Positions 22,421 through 34,092 of a stretch of 60,000 nucleotides of DNA are shown here, in pieces (the stretch's first letter is position 1; each line of letters starts with the position of its first letter). This DNA comes from Cryptomeria japonica. Lineage: Eukaryota; Streptophyta; Pinopsida; Cupressales; Cupressaceae. The stretch is taken from positions 243,907,924 to 243,967,923 of the forward strand of contig NC_081409.1 of assembly GCF_030272615.1 (NCBI RefSeq), read 5' to 3'. The position numbers and the translations under genes are program-made. A model generated the notes under the pieces. The model did no database searches, was not told the origin of the DNA, and saw only the letters and a program-made list of their open reading frames with translations.

Positions 22421-23570
22421 TGACAAAGCTATGGTTTGGAAGTTTGATTTCCCTCCATTTCTCTCATTTTTGAGGTGTTTTATTTTATCAACTTTGTCAT
22501 CATCAAGTTTACACTTCATAAAGTGGGTATTTCTAAAATTGCCACCATATTTTCACCCATCTTCTGAGCTTTCTAACCATATAATTTTTTTTCAATTTGA
22601 GCAACAACAACATATTATTATTGAATTTCTTTTACCAGTGTCTCCATAGTTCTCACAGACATAGGTGCACCATTTTTTGAATAAATTTTGATATACTTAT
22701 CCAAATTTAAATTTTTTTATATATTATTGTAGTGTACTTGATTCTTTACAATTCAAAAATAAATAAATTGTATTTTTGATTTTTTAGTGCAACTTATGCT
22801 TCACGCACAAACATGTACCTAATTTGCAGGATGTGCTCGATTGAAAAAATCATAAAAATTACAAAAAAATTACAAAAAAAATACACATCTTCTAGTGCTC
22901 ACTCTTAACTATCTTTCTGCCAAAGGATTTGTCAAAATACTAAATTTAACTATGACTTTTTTGATGTGCACGTCAAACACTATTATATGTTTTTCAGAAA
23001 AAATCAGGGTTAGTTTTTCGTGCATGAAGGATTTGACCCCCTTAATCTTATCCAATTTTGAAAAACTTTAGTAGTTTGGAAACTAGATTCAGAGCACTAT
23101 AATATTTGTTCTTTGATTATCTTCCTATCTTGAGTGGATGACTTTCAAAATTTTCCTCCAAGTTCATGTTCACCTGATTTCAGAAAAAAAGTGTCCACTT
23201 ATACCCCCCTTTTTGACCACCATCTTTGTGCACTTACCCTATATTCCTTACAAAAGATAGTCCATGGAATCTATTTATTTAGATTTCTCCAATGTGCTAT
23301 CTCATGTTGTCAAACTTCACGTTGTCTTATTGGTCTTTGTAATGTCCCTACTTTGAAATATAATTTAATAATAGTAAATTAAAATACAAGTGATCAAATC
23401 AGATCAAATGAGAACTTCTAATTGTGCAACTAAATACTTTATTAACAGTTTAATAAACTATTATTACAATCATATATACACACAAAACTTATTATTATTC
23501 ATTCTAAAGAGAGAAGTAGTATAGACAGGGAAAGGCCTGTGTAAATAACACTAGCATTAAAAAAGAATGT
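22421..23570. other. AT-rich region, no gene recognised
   Basis: No frame with protein-like composition, no tandem repeat and no element end could be supported in this ~1.1 kb. Confidence 0.5.
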
Positions 23571-25061
23571 TCACAAGTCCAAAGAAGGAGTAGTTTTAAT
23601 GTATAGAAGATGGTCATCACCTGCACTACCTGCAATACCCTGATCATGTCCACCAGGTTGATGATGACACATGAAATTCTGTAAAAACAACATGTACATA
23701 TTTTAGTTAGTGACATAAAAGAGTATAAAATATAAACTATTATTGAACTTTTGTTATAATTAAAGCTTTCATTACTGTTGACTCACATGTTTTCTGCTGC
23801 TTGCATCAATTAATTCAGCCTATCTTTTATCTCATCAGTCTGAGGGGTCATGCATACCAAAGCAACAATCTCTTTATTAATTTTTGTGACAGACATTTTT
23901 ATCACTTCTACAGGGTTTGTGGAAATTGTGTAGTCCTCATCGCTTAATACTGTGATGAGGTGCTGATGTAAGGGAGGTTCCTTTCCCTTTCCTCAAACAT
24001 CCATCTATGACAAGAATATTATTAACACTATCAAAATTACTTCAAACACTCAAGAAAATAACATAATAGTGTAACAGTTTGCTTCTATCTACTTTGTACA
24101 ATTACAATGAGGTTTACCTACTTGGTAGAAGTGTCGGGACGTACATCCTTGTCTGTGCTATGTGTCGGATCCAGGTCACCATGTGACAAAGAAAAAATAT
24201 AAACACATTAGCAAAATGAAATCAATAGACTTAGAAAAAAAACTTAATAATAAGATGGTATATTGGAGTCATTGATTGGAGGTTGGTTTAAATGGTATAT
24301 AGTATGTACCACCCCCATGCTAGTAACTTTGTTTGTATCTATATGATTCAAATTGTAATCGATTAGCAGCTCTTCCCCTACACTTATTGATTTTATCACA
24401 CATACTAATACATGATTTCCCTCGCGTGCCTCAAATATGAAATTGGGTTGCTTATTAGTTGACCCAGGTCGCATACTATTTATAAAACATGCAATAAACC
24501 CTATTTCTTTTGGCTTCCATGAATGTATACAACCACTCGTTTACTTTGATCATTATCTTTCTATTGTATATAATTTGCTGACAGTGTATACCTACGCATA
24601 CTTTTTTTATAGCGAACAATCTACATCTAATTTTTGTAATTGTAACAAGGTCCGACATACTCCATCAATTCAACAACTTTGTTGTAATAGACGTTTATGT
24701 CGTCCATGTAAAATAGGCCCAAACCATGTAATGACGAAGGTGTTATGCGATATATCCTCTCATTAATACAAAATTTGGTGTTTATTGGAGGAAGTTCCTT
24801 GGGTACCCATTGTTCTAGTAGATATTTCTACCTCAAGGGCACCTCGATGTCGCCTTTGGTCTCATCATCATAAGAACATGACCCCCCTTGAGCAAGGAAA
24901 AATTCCATGCGTATTGAATTTTCTTTTAATATTTTGACCTCTAGTTGATCTCCCTATTTTAGACCTACTACATATCTCACTTTCATCGACTATTCATACA
25001 TTTCCCTCACTCGAGGAAGACACATTTGACAAATACCTATTTGGTGGTACCTAGACTCCAT
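23571..25061 (-). pseudogene. SET-domain gene, multi-exon, decayed
   Basis: Minus strand. One frame runs from 'MESRYHQIGICQMCLPRVRE' (25061) through 'PSSLHGLGLFYMDDINVYYN', 'VELMEYVGPCYNYKN', 'KSMRRYTLSANYIQ' to about 24560. After a frameshift it continues 'GFIACFINSMRPGSTNKQPN' and 'SVGEELLIDYNLN'. Pattern HG-GLF, then INS...PN, then GEELLIDY is that of a SET lysine methyltransferase. Smaller exons follow at about 24175-24122 ('HGDLDPTHSTDKDV'), 24004-23788 ('HLITVLSDEDYTISTNPVEV') and 23678-23571 ('GGHDQGIAGSAGDDHLLY', stop TGA). At least six in-frame stops occur, each one transition from Trp, Gln or Arg. It lies 0.9 kb downstream of the CACTA transposase on the same strand, so it may be element cargo or an older host-gene fragment. 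Confidence 0.7.
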
Positions 25062-25965
25062 CAAATGAGAGAGTTAGTTGGTAATGAGAGAGATATTTTG
25101 CAAATGAGGGTAATGTTGATGAAGAAGTTGGCCCTGAAGTTGACATTGAGATTAAAAATTGAATAAGTCCAACTGGGGCCTCAAGTGTTGATAACTGTAT
25201 TAGATTTGCTAATAATGTTGAGGTTTGAATAGCCGAGGAAGTTTTTTTTCCTAGTAATTTTTATAAAATAAACTATTTCTATAGGGTGTATTGACTTATA
25301 CCTGTCGATCCATGAGACTGTGCAGTATCCTCGTCAAAGGGGTTCAGGTTCCTACATATGTAATTCAATTATCTTATGTTAGCTAAAAATTACATGATAC
25401 GTATACTAAAAATTATATAGTACACAACATGAACAATATGCAATCATCATAATTATTGTATATTTTTTTATTCCGTACCTTTACTTTATGTAGATTGTGC
25501 AAGATCCTCAACTAGAGGGTTGATGATGTCTATAGTCAATTACTTGTTTACACTAAGGGTGGCAACATCACACAAAATATATACATGAAATCAACACAAA
25601 CAATTAAGCATCATAAGCATTACATTTGTAATTTGCTAAACAATAAATACATATGTATCATAAGCATCACATATGTATCATCATAGGCATCACATATGTA
25701 TCATCATAAACATGTAATATATCACATATGTATCATAAATCACCGTCCATCACATAGCTAATAGACAGTCCACATTCCATAAATAAAAACAAAGCTCAAA
25801 TAATGTGAAATGTATCATCATAAACATGTAATCCATCACATATGTATTTTAAATCACCATCCATCACATAGCTAATAAACAGTCCAAATTCCATAAATAA
25901 ACACGAAGTTCAAAAAATGTCATACATTTCATTCATGTCAAAAAATGTCATACATTTCATTCATG
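25062..25965. repeat. Region between SET gene and CACTA stop, with 114-bp tandem repeat
   Basis: The unit starting 'tcatcataaacatgtaat' at 25701 is repeated at 25815, 114 bp later. Short 'atcacatatgtatcat' units precede it (25650-25700), and 'atgtcatacatttcattcatgtca' is doubled at 25918-25965. 25062-25650 shows no convincing frame. Confidence 0.7.
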
Positions 25966-26013
25966 TCATTGATCTTCTTCTTCATCCAACTCATCATTAT
26001 GACCACCATCGCC

Positions 26014-27512
26014 TGATAGTTCTGATACTTAAGGATAAGTACAGATGCCAAGCTAATAAGATGAGAGGGGGGGGGTGAATCATACAAACTTAATCTTCCA
26101 TAATGACATCAGATTCAACCTCGGTAACGTATACTTCAGTAATATAACCAAAACTGCTAAACATGCAAACTCAAAAGCATATAAACATCGTAACACTCAT
26201 AACACTAGATTTAACGTGGAAACCCAAATAGGGAAAAACCACTGTGGGATTTCGGACCCACTAAGAAATATACTCTTCTAGAGTATGCTCAATTAAAAGC
26301 AAATCCTGTTAAAGATTACAAAACACATTGCTAGATGTGATCCGGTTAAGGGATTTCCCTCAGATTTGTTAGCATCTTCACCTTGTTAGAAGTGACCTTG
26401 TTAAATGATTTCAAACAGTCAATCAGAATGTCACCTTGCTAGAGGGTTTTATAAATAAGACTGTTAAGTCCACTCGGTTAAGAGATTTTTTGTCACTTCA
26501 CTAAATAACAGTAATAAAAATCTATCTGCAACTTCACATCTAAAATTCTAAAGCAGATTCTTATTTGCTCAATACAATATAGACATAGAACTAATCTTGT
26601 CCATCTGCTGGGCTCTATACTCTGTTATTCAAAACAGATCTTCAAGCTTCTGTGCTCGGTAATCACCATGTAGCATCCCTGTGCATACACTTGCCTACAT
26701 ACATTGTTTATCAACAGTTCCCTATTTATAAACAATTCGCCAACCTCTTAATCTCCTTGATCACATTTCCCATGATCAATCATAGCCATCAGATCTTCAA
26801 ACTTTGTCCAGGTTCAATGTATCCTTTGATCTGAAAACATTTTACCCTGCCTCAGAACTTGCATACATTTCTTGGAACTTGTGCTAGGGTATTGCGGTTC
26901 AATCTAAGCTATAGATCTTCCTACCGATTTTCCTTTGCCATAGATTCTTTAACAAACTTCATTCACGGCAAACCAATCATTTAATCATAGCCAGCTCATC
27001 AACTTCCTTCATTAAATAATGCATGTAATCATTTAATGTATTATGTTATTACTCAGTTGCAACTCGGTAAATACTAAACTTCACTTGGTAGACATTCTGC
27101 CTTCATTAACCGATAGCGATAACCTTAGGGTTTACCGACTAGGTTCCTTAGGGTTTACCGACTAGGTTCTTTACTCGGTAACATAGTATAGTATTAACCT
27201 TTCAATCAATAATATATGTAGGATATCAAAACAATCTAATCATCATGATCTCATCATTGTCTAGCTCGGTAATAGTTGCCCATTGAATAACTTATTTCTC
27301 CCCTTATTCATCATATTCTTTCTGTGTCTTTTACCGACATCTTTATACTCATCAAATCATACTTCTCAAGATATGGCAACATCATACTGAATTAGAAAAT
27401 CAATTTCTTGACATCAATGACAAAATAATAATATTAAGACAGTAAACATCCTTAATCAGTTATATCCATAATCATCAACAACCTTCTCAATATCCTTATT
27501 GAAATGCCAACA
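26014..27512 (-). repeat. Single LTR inserted in the CACTA transposase C-terminus
   Basis: About 1.5 kb, TGATAG...GCCAACA on the plus strand. On the minus strand it begins TGTTGGCATTTC and ends near CCCCCCTCTCATC.TATTAGCTTGGCAT, like the ends of the other LTRs here. It carries the same CTCGGTA/ACCGACTAGG motifs (27060-27270). No coding interior is present. The left edge is uncertain: 'AAGTATCAGAAC' near 26020-26031 resembles a decayed primer site, which would move it to about 26031. No matching target duplication was found. Confidence 0.65.
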
Positions 27513-27543
27513 ATCTCTCCTTGTCTGTTATAATGCCAAATGC

Positions 27544-27830
<287 letters not shown>

Positions 27831-29574
27831 GTATCTTCTTCTTCCATCTCATTATACTTTATCGACCTTCCTCTTGGATCATATCTAACAACAAATGACC
27901 AAGTCAGTTTATGTGGAACCTCTGAGTAAAATACCTTCTCACATTGGCTTGGAAGAACATAGGCCTCATCCCCAACTGGCTCAAATGACCTTGTATTAAC
28001 CATTGTAAATCCATTATCATGTTCAATAACAGTTATATCGGGATCATTTTTATTCAATCGCAGCCTATACCATTTGACTACGAACATAACTAATTTGAAG
28101 GAATTAAAGTCACACTCAAGTATATCATCCAAAATTCCATAGTATCGATTTTGAGACTCTTGAGGATGTACGTCGTTTCTAGATAAAATATTGGTCACCT
28201 CAAAGACCACAGTTATCCCAGAATCACAATTTTTCTTCGTGTCATCCAAATTTTTGATGTGAAATTTATGACCATTGCAACACATAGCCTTGTGGCATTT
28301 GACCTACAATATGTCTAACATGTTAAAATTATTGCATCGTGAGTTGATAAACATACGAGTGTTTAATAAAATTATATGTACCTATTTATCTCTTAAACTG
28401 TATGCTAAATCGATTTCCCTTTGCGTAACATTAGAATCTCCATTATGATGAGATTCTTTAACCAATGAAGCCACACCTTCCCATGTTAATGTGCGGCAAG
28501 AATGTTGACATCATTCAATCCACACCATCATCCAATCAAGCTTGTTTGCAATATACAAATATAGTGCATCCCATTGCCGACCAATTGTACGAATAATTAA
28601 TAGACGACTTACAACCGATTTATTTAGAAGATTAAAAATTAATTAAATACAATAACATCTTATAATTACCTCTCACTTTCCTCAATTTACTTTTCTCCAT
28701 CAAGTACTCCCCTTCAAATTTGTTAATGGGGTTGGGATCCCAAATGTGATCTAGGTGGATCTCTGCTGAAAACTTAGGAAGATATTCAACAATGTACACC
28801 ATAATTTGGTATACCATATATCCCTCCACCATAGAACCCTCAGGATGTTCTCTTTGTCAAACCAAAGCCTTCAAAAATTTCAAGTGCCTCTCAACCATCC
28901 ACATTGACCTAGTGTGTATAGGTCCACACAATTCAATCTCCTCAACTTGGTGTATGAGGTAGTGTTCTTGTGCATTGAAAAAAATTGAAGGTAGACACTT
29001 TTGCATTTCACACATTAAATGAGAAATTTTTCTCTTCCAATATTTTATATCTTCTTTATGGATCTCTTTAGATGACAACCACCTAGAAGAGATTCAAGAT
29101 GCAAAAATATATAAACGAGACTTTACAAAATAATATAAAATATATTACATAACAAGTAAAACAAATAATAAATATATTATCTATAAAACAAATTGAACAA
29201 AGATCACTACTTACCTCATGTATTTTCCAAGATCATATATGACTTGCTTGACATTATTGTCAAAGTTGTCTAGGAGAGATAGAGGTAGAACATACTGCAA
29301 CAATTATCAAATGATCTTTTCATTATTTTCTAACATAATACAATAAAAAGTACATGTGTAGTATAAAAATATTTAGTAAATACACAAGAACATGAATTAC
29401 CTTAATGAAGGCATGTCAATCATGTGTTTTCATCCCTGGCCCAAATTCACTTTTCTTTGATATGAGATTGTTTATGTTCGCAGCAAATTCTATGGGAAAT
29501 TAAATTTTTTGTATGACTTCTTTTATAACATTGCTTTGTTGGTCTGCTAATAACCAAGGAAGGACACTTATATT

Positions 29575-29664
29575 AGACCACCCCCCTCTATATAGATATG
29601 GGGTTCAGATAGGGGGGTAGGGGGGTGAACCTGCTCCTGAGATATAGATATAGGGCCCGTTGCT
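29575..29664. repeat. ~90-bp insert in the CACTA transposase
   Basis: It separates 'RNEDQI' from 'SVLPWLLADQQ' on the minus strand, which otherwise form one continuous motif. The insert holds 'tatatagatatgggg' and 'gatatagatataggg' as related blocks, with G/C-rich stretches (agggggg, cccccc). Origin unknown. Confidence 0.5.
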
Positions 29665-30012
29665 TTATCTGGTCTTCGTTTCTATTTGATTGAATGACAT
29701 TTTTCATTGCATGGTCAGATTTTTGAATGTCACTACAAATTTTGACAATTTTTTCTTTGTCACGCCTTCCCTTCGATATTTTCCACAATGTCTCTATTAT
29801 ATTCTTTCTAATATGCACAGTATCAAACAAATGCACAATTTGTAGCTGCTTGGGCAACCTACTAAATTGTCTCGAATAACTTTTTAGTCCCTTTGGAAGG
29901 TGGTCATTAATGCCTTGACGACATTCATGATCATCAATTACATCACCAGTAAATAAAACACAATAAAAAAATACAAATTCCAAACATAAACCATTAGATG
30001 GAAAGACATTAC

Positions 30013-30762
30013 TGTTGGCATTCTACACTCTTATGAGAATAGATGGTGTTGTTATTGATGGCAACCTTCTGGCAACCTTCTGGCACTCATCTGGTAAAGC
30101 CACTGGGAGGCACCGACCGACACTTCACCGATAGCGGCAACAATGCAAATCGGCACCCCAGCCGACAGGGAATAAACTTTTGCTTATTGTATTTAATTGT
30201 AATTATTTTTTGTAAAGCCGACATGACATATTGTAAAAGACTCATATATATGTATGAGATCTTATAGGTCATTTAGAGAGTTGTGAATTGTGTATAAGTT
30301 GATATAAGTGACAATGAAGGTTTTGGTTATAGAATGAGCTTAAATCGGTACTGAACCTAACATACTTGATGCTACTTTGAAGCAGTACATCGCATTGGAT
30401 TTCATAATCCACTTTTGTAGTCAGTGTGACTCTTATTGAGCAGTGAGCTCTAGGAAGTTGGCCTTCCTGCATGTGCAGGCCCCTCATTGTAAGTAATATT
30501 TATTCATTGGCTAGTGAGTGAATATTGTGGGTCACAAATCCCACTGAGGTTTTTCCCACACCGGGTTTCCTTGTTAAACATCTTGTGTTATGGTGTGTTT
30601 TCTATGTTGTCTTTATTGTTCCTATTTACTGCATTAATTCTTATTTACTAGTACACTATTTTGGAATGCAAAGTTCTTAATAAGGTTAAATATTATGTTA
30701 ACTGGTTAGATACTGATTCACCCCCCCTCTCAGTATCTTTGGGACTATCATTAATCCTAACA
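30013..30762 (+). mobile_element. Solo LTR (copia-like), 750 bp
   Basis: TGTTGGCATTC...AATCCTAACA, flanked on both sides by the 5-bp target duplication ATTAC (30008-30012 and 30763-30767). No primer site follows, so it is a solo LTR left by LTR-LTR recombination. The end 'ATTCACCCCCCCTCTCAGTATC' is like the R-U5 end of R1-R3. It splits the CACTA transposase. Confidence 0.9.
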
Positions 30763-31086
30763 ATTACTTTAACGATTATTTTATTATATTCCAACTTCCA
30801 TAGGCAAGGTGTCATTCTTCGTGGCTTTGATGTAGTCTCTTCTTTCCCGTTGAAAAGATGTTTTTCAGTATTTCGATACTTATGATTTCTATGGAGGAAG
30901 TGCCTATACTCATCAAACACCTGCTTTCCTAAACTTTTTGAATGACGCTATTTAATCTTTGGACCACAAACTAGACATGCAAATTTTCGCTTTGTTTGAA
31001 GACCTACAAGATAATGTATAATTGGATTAAATATGTTAATTTTTATAATTTTAATTATAATGCGCAACTTCAACACTGTAACTATA

Positions 31087-32527
31087 TGCAGGAAAATCGG
31101 GGTGATGAAACCTAAAACGTAAAATAAATGAAGTTCAAAGAGGCTTGTCCACACACCCAAATGACTTCTTGGTGCAAGTTATGGAGTCATGGAAAATGAC
31201 TCAACTTCCCAAGGTTGGTTACATGGCTCTCTATCTCACAAGGTCCCTCAAGCCAATGCCTTTGCTCTCAGATCACTGAGCAAAGTGGCTTAGGGATGAC
31301 AAATGCAAGAATGAGGGATGCTCATGATTGATTTAGTTATGAAAATGCATCCTATCTATGCATGATTCTACAAAAGCAATAAACTAGATTATAAGATGAC
31401 AAGATTAGTAGCAATAATATCCTAACATGATATACTAGTTTATGAGTTAGGCTAATGATAAAGGAAATAGTCTAAAATGCTTATTAGATTAATTCCTATT
31501 TACAAAGAGAAGCTAGATGTGTTAATAAAATTGAGCATAAATGAGATACTAAAAGCTTGGATGGATCTCTTAAAATGGAGGAATGAGAGCTCTATTTATA
31601 GTGAAAATAGGGCAATGGATGGTCAGGATTGAAAGAGTTAATCAAGTGCCAAGCTTGAAAGTTGTCAATCCATGTTTTCAATTTTCACCAATGAAATGGT
31701 GACAATTGTCAACATAAGCCTGGTTGAGAGGAGAGGTAAGAAGCATTAAATGCTTGAGAAGACCTCATGGTTACCCTTGGAGGTAAGGGTTAAGGTTAGG
31801 TTAGGGTTATCCATTGGATAAAGCTTTTACCCAAGGGGTAAACTCTTGTGCAAAGGTTAAAGGAATAACCATGGTCAAAGCAATAAATGCTTGATGAGAC
31901 CCTTGGGTTAGATAGAGGTTAAGTTAGTCAAAAAGTCTCTAACCATGCCACTAAGGGTTAGTTAACCAACAATGGTTTGAAGACTTTGGGGACAAATTTG
32001 TAAGAGTCCTTCCAAATTTGGGGGCATTCAACAAGTTAGCTTGTTGAATGGATAAAGGCTTTAATGCCTTTTGAAGACTTTACTCCGAATTTGAGAAGTG
32101 ACCTCCTCAAATTTAGGGAAAGGGGATAATGGATGGGTTTAGGCTTATTGATTAGGTTTAGGTTGCAAGTGGGAGATGTAGGAAAATGCAAGTGGGTGAG
32201 GGAAAATAGAATTAATTAAAATAAATTACTTTATTTCAATTTGGTTGGAATTTGGGAAATAGAATAAATTAGATTTATTCAATTTGGGGTAAACTATTAA
32301 TTAAATGTAAATTTAATTAAAAGGCAAGAAGAAGGATTTTAATTAAATAAAATGATTTATTCAATTAAATGACATAAAGGGCTTAAGTGAATTTAACTAA
32401 ATAAATTGAATAATTTACTTAATTAAATAGAGGAATGTAGGTGATTTAGTTAAATTAGATTTAACTAAAATAGAGGAATGAACATAAAATATTCATTTAG
32501 GAATATGGTCATTTTTATACGTCTACA
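31087..32527 (-). repeat. Tat element 3' LTR
   Basis: The upper edge is set by the polypurine tract: the minus strand reads CTTCAAAGAGGGGCAAAA then TGTAGACGTATAAAAATG. The lower edge is proposed at TGCAGGAAAATCGGGG (31087), giving TGTAG..CTGCA ends and 1,441 bp. It is less certain because the partner LTR is outside the window. Contents are AT-rich with 'aaggtta(a)gggtta' and 'aattaaat' runs and no ORF. Confidence 0.6.
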
Positions 32528-32545
32528 TTTTGCCCCTCTTTGAAG
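32528..32545 (-). promoter_or_regulatory. Tat polypurine tract
   Basis: The minus strand reads a purine-rich CTTCAAAGAGGGGCAAAA adjoining the LTR start, the expected plus-strand priming site. Confidence 0.7.
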
Positions 32546-32875
32546 TGATGTGTGTGCACATGTTGATTCAAAGAAAATGATGTGTCATCATGATTTAGTT
32601 ATGATCAATTTTTATGTCGTTTTGAGATTTTCATGTCGTGCCTCAGATTTGATAAACGATGTTGATAATGCCCCCTTGGGAGATGAATCAATTTTTTTTT
32701 GAAAATTTGATTTGATTTAGATAATTTTGATAAATTTCATTGTATTGTAAAATTTTGTCTATGTTGAATGTGGTAATTTGATTCATCTCCCAATATTGCC
32801 ATTTGGTAGGGTGGTAGGAGACACCGCGAGCAATTTTTTTACGTCCCTCCATGTAACCCTAATTTTGATTTACCC

Positions 32876-32883
32876 TATATAAA
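32876..32883 (+). promoter_or_regulatory. TATA box, putative promoter of the antisense PMD gene
   Basis: TATATAAA within 'taccctatataaagggaaa', on the plus strand, 1.2 kb before the PMD reading frame and pointing toward it. The leader that follows has the TAGCGCATAGGG array and a possible 3' splice site ('tctctttttgacag', ending at 34042). Confidence 0.5.
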
Positions 32884-33114
32884 GGGAAAAAGTAATTTGT
32901 TTTGTCTCATTTGTGCTTGTTGACCTTGGAGAAAGGGATTTTTGGAGAGAAGTCAGCATGCCGGTTCCTTATGCTTCATACCGATTCGAGCGCATTCAGA
33001 GGTATCGGAGGCCTGTTGCGTATGGAGCACCAATAAGTCAACCTTTTTGACCCCTTTTGGATTTTTTATTTTGTCATTTTTAATATTGTTTTCAATTTTG
33101 TCATGCGGATTTGG

Positions 33115-33610
33115 CGGTTTAGCACATCAGGGTCAAGAAATAGCGCATACGATAGGTTTCGTAGCGCGCAGGGTTTAATGAATAGGGTAGCGTCCAAAAA
33201 GTGTAGGGTAGCGCATCAACAGGTTAGGGTAGCACATCAACAGGTTAGGGTAGCGCTTAGGGTTAGGTTAGCGCACCGGATCACAGGGTAGCGCAAAGGG
33301 TTGAATGGGTAGCGCATAGGAGATTCCTAGCACATAGGGCTTCTAGGAGGTCGCATGGGTAGGGTTAGATAGCACGTAGGTATGACCTAGCGCATAGAGA
33401 TAGATATGTAGCGCAAGAGCAAAATAGAATAGCGCATAGGGTAGTTTAGCGCTTAGGGTTAGGTTAGGTGGCACTTTGGAAGAAAACGGTAGCACATAGG
33501 TTTTGGCTAGCGCATAGGGTATATTTAGTAGCGCTTAGCGAGGACAGGGTAGCGCATGATAATCAATTTAGTGCGTAGACAAAATTGGTTAGCGCATAGG
33601 GAAAATTTTT
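33115..33610 (+). repeat. Degenerate TAGCGCATAGGG array
   Basis: About 25 irregularly spaced copies of tagcgca(t/c)agggt and close variants (tagcacatagg, tagcgcttaggg, tagcgcatcaacagg) in ~490 bp, all in one orientation. It is not a fixed-length tandem repeat. Lies in the leader of the PMD gene, with no convincing coding frame. Confidence 0.8.
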
Positions 33611-33795
33611 GGTATAGTGTGATTTGTGAATGAAGAAAATTGGTAGGTTGATGCCAGCTCTGCCAAGATAGGTGCAAATTGTCGATCTGCGTATAAGTTG
33701 TCCAATATGAGTTCTGATATAACTTGATTTGATTTGTGATTTTTCAAGTTGATATAGGTTTGATGTGGATTTGATATGTTGTGGTTTTTTATATG

Positions 33796-33960
33796 AATTA
33801 TGGAGCTTGAGTTGTTTTACAAGCTGCATTGATTGTGGAACTTGAGTTGTTTTACAAGTTGATATGGATGTGAAACTTGAGTTGTTTTACAAGTTGATAT
33901 GAAACTTGAGTTGTGTTACAAGTTGATATGATATGGAACTTGATTTAGATTGTCAAATTT
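33796..33960 (+). repeat. ~34-bp repeat 'aacttgagttgttttacaagttgatatg'
   Basis: Four to five imperfect copies of the phrase, 30-36 bp apart, within the probable leader intron of the PMD gene. Confidence 0.75.
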
Positions 33961-34092
33961 TCAAGTTTTGATATGAATTTGATTTTGGTATCTATGTTGT
34001 GATGAGGAAACTGATATTGGACTTGTTTCTCTTTTTGACAGGAGCAGCTTGGAGTGGTTCAGTCACGTGAGTGATTTTTGAAATCGTGATCA

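Noticed and set aside
23338-23400. LTR start 'TGTAATGTCCCTACTTTG'
   Set aside because: No partner end, primer site or target duplication could be found.
24476-24658. Short minus-strand frame starting 'MSDLVTITK'
   Set aside because: It is a shadow phase of the SET gene; the SET motifs lie in the two other phases on each side of a frameshift.
33180-33260. Telomere-like TTAGGG phrases
   Set aside because: Plant telomere repeat is TTTAGGG. The phrase comes here from the TAGCGCATAGGG word next to 'gggtta' and is not in uniform tandem.
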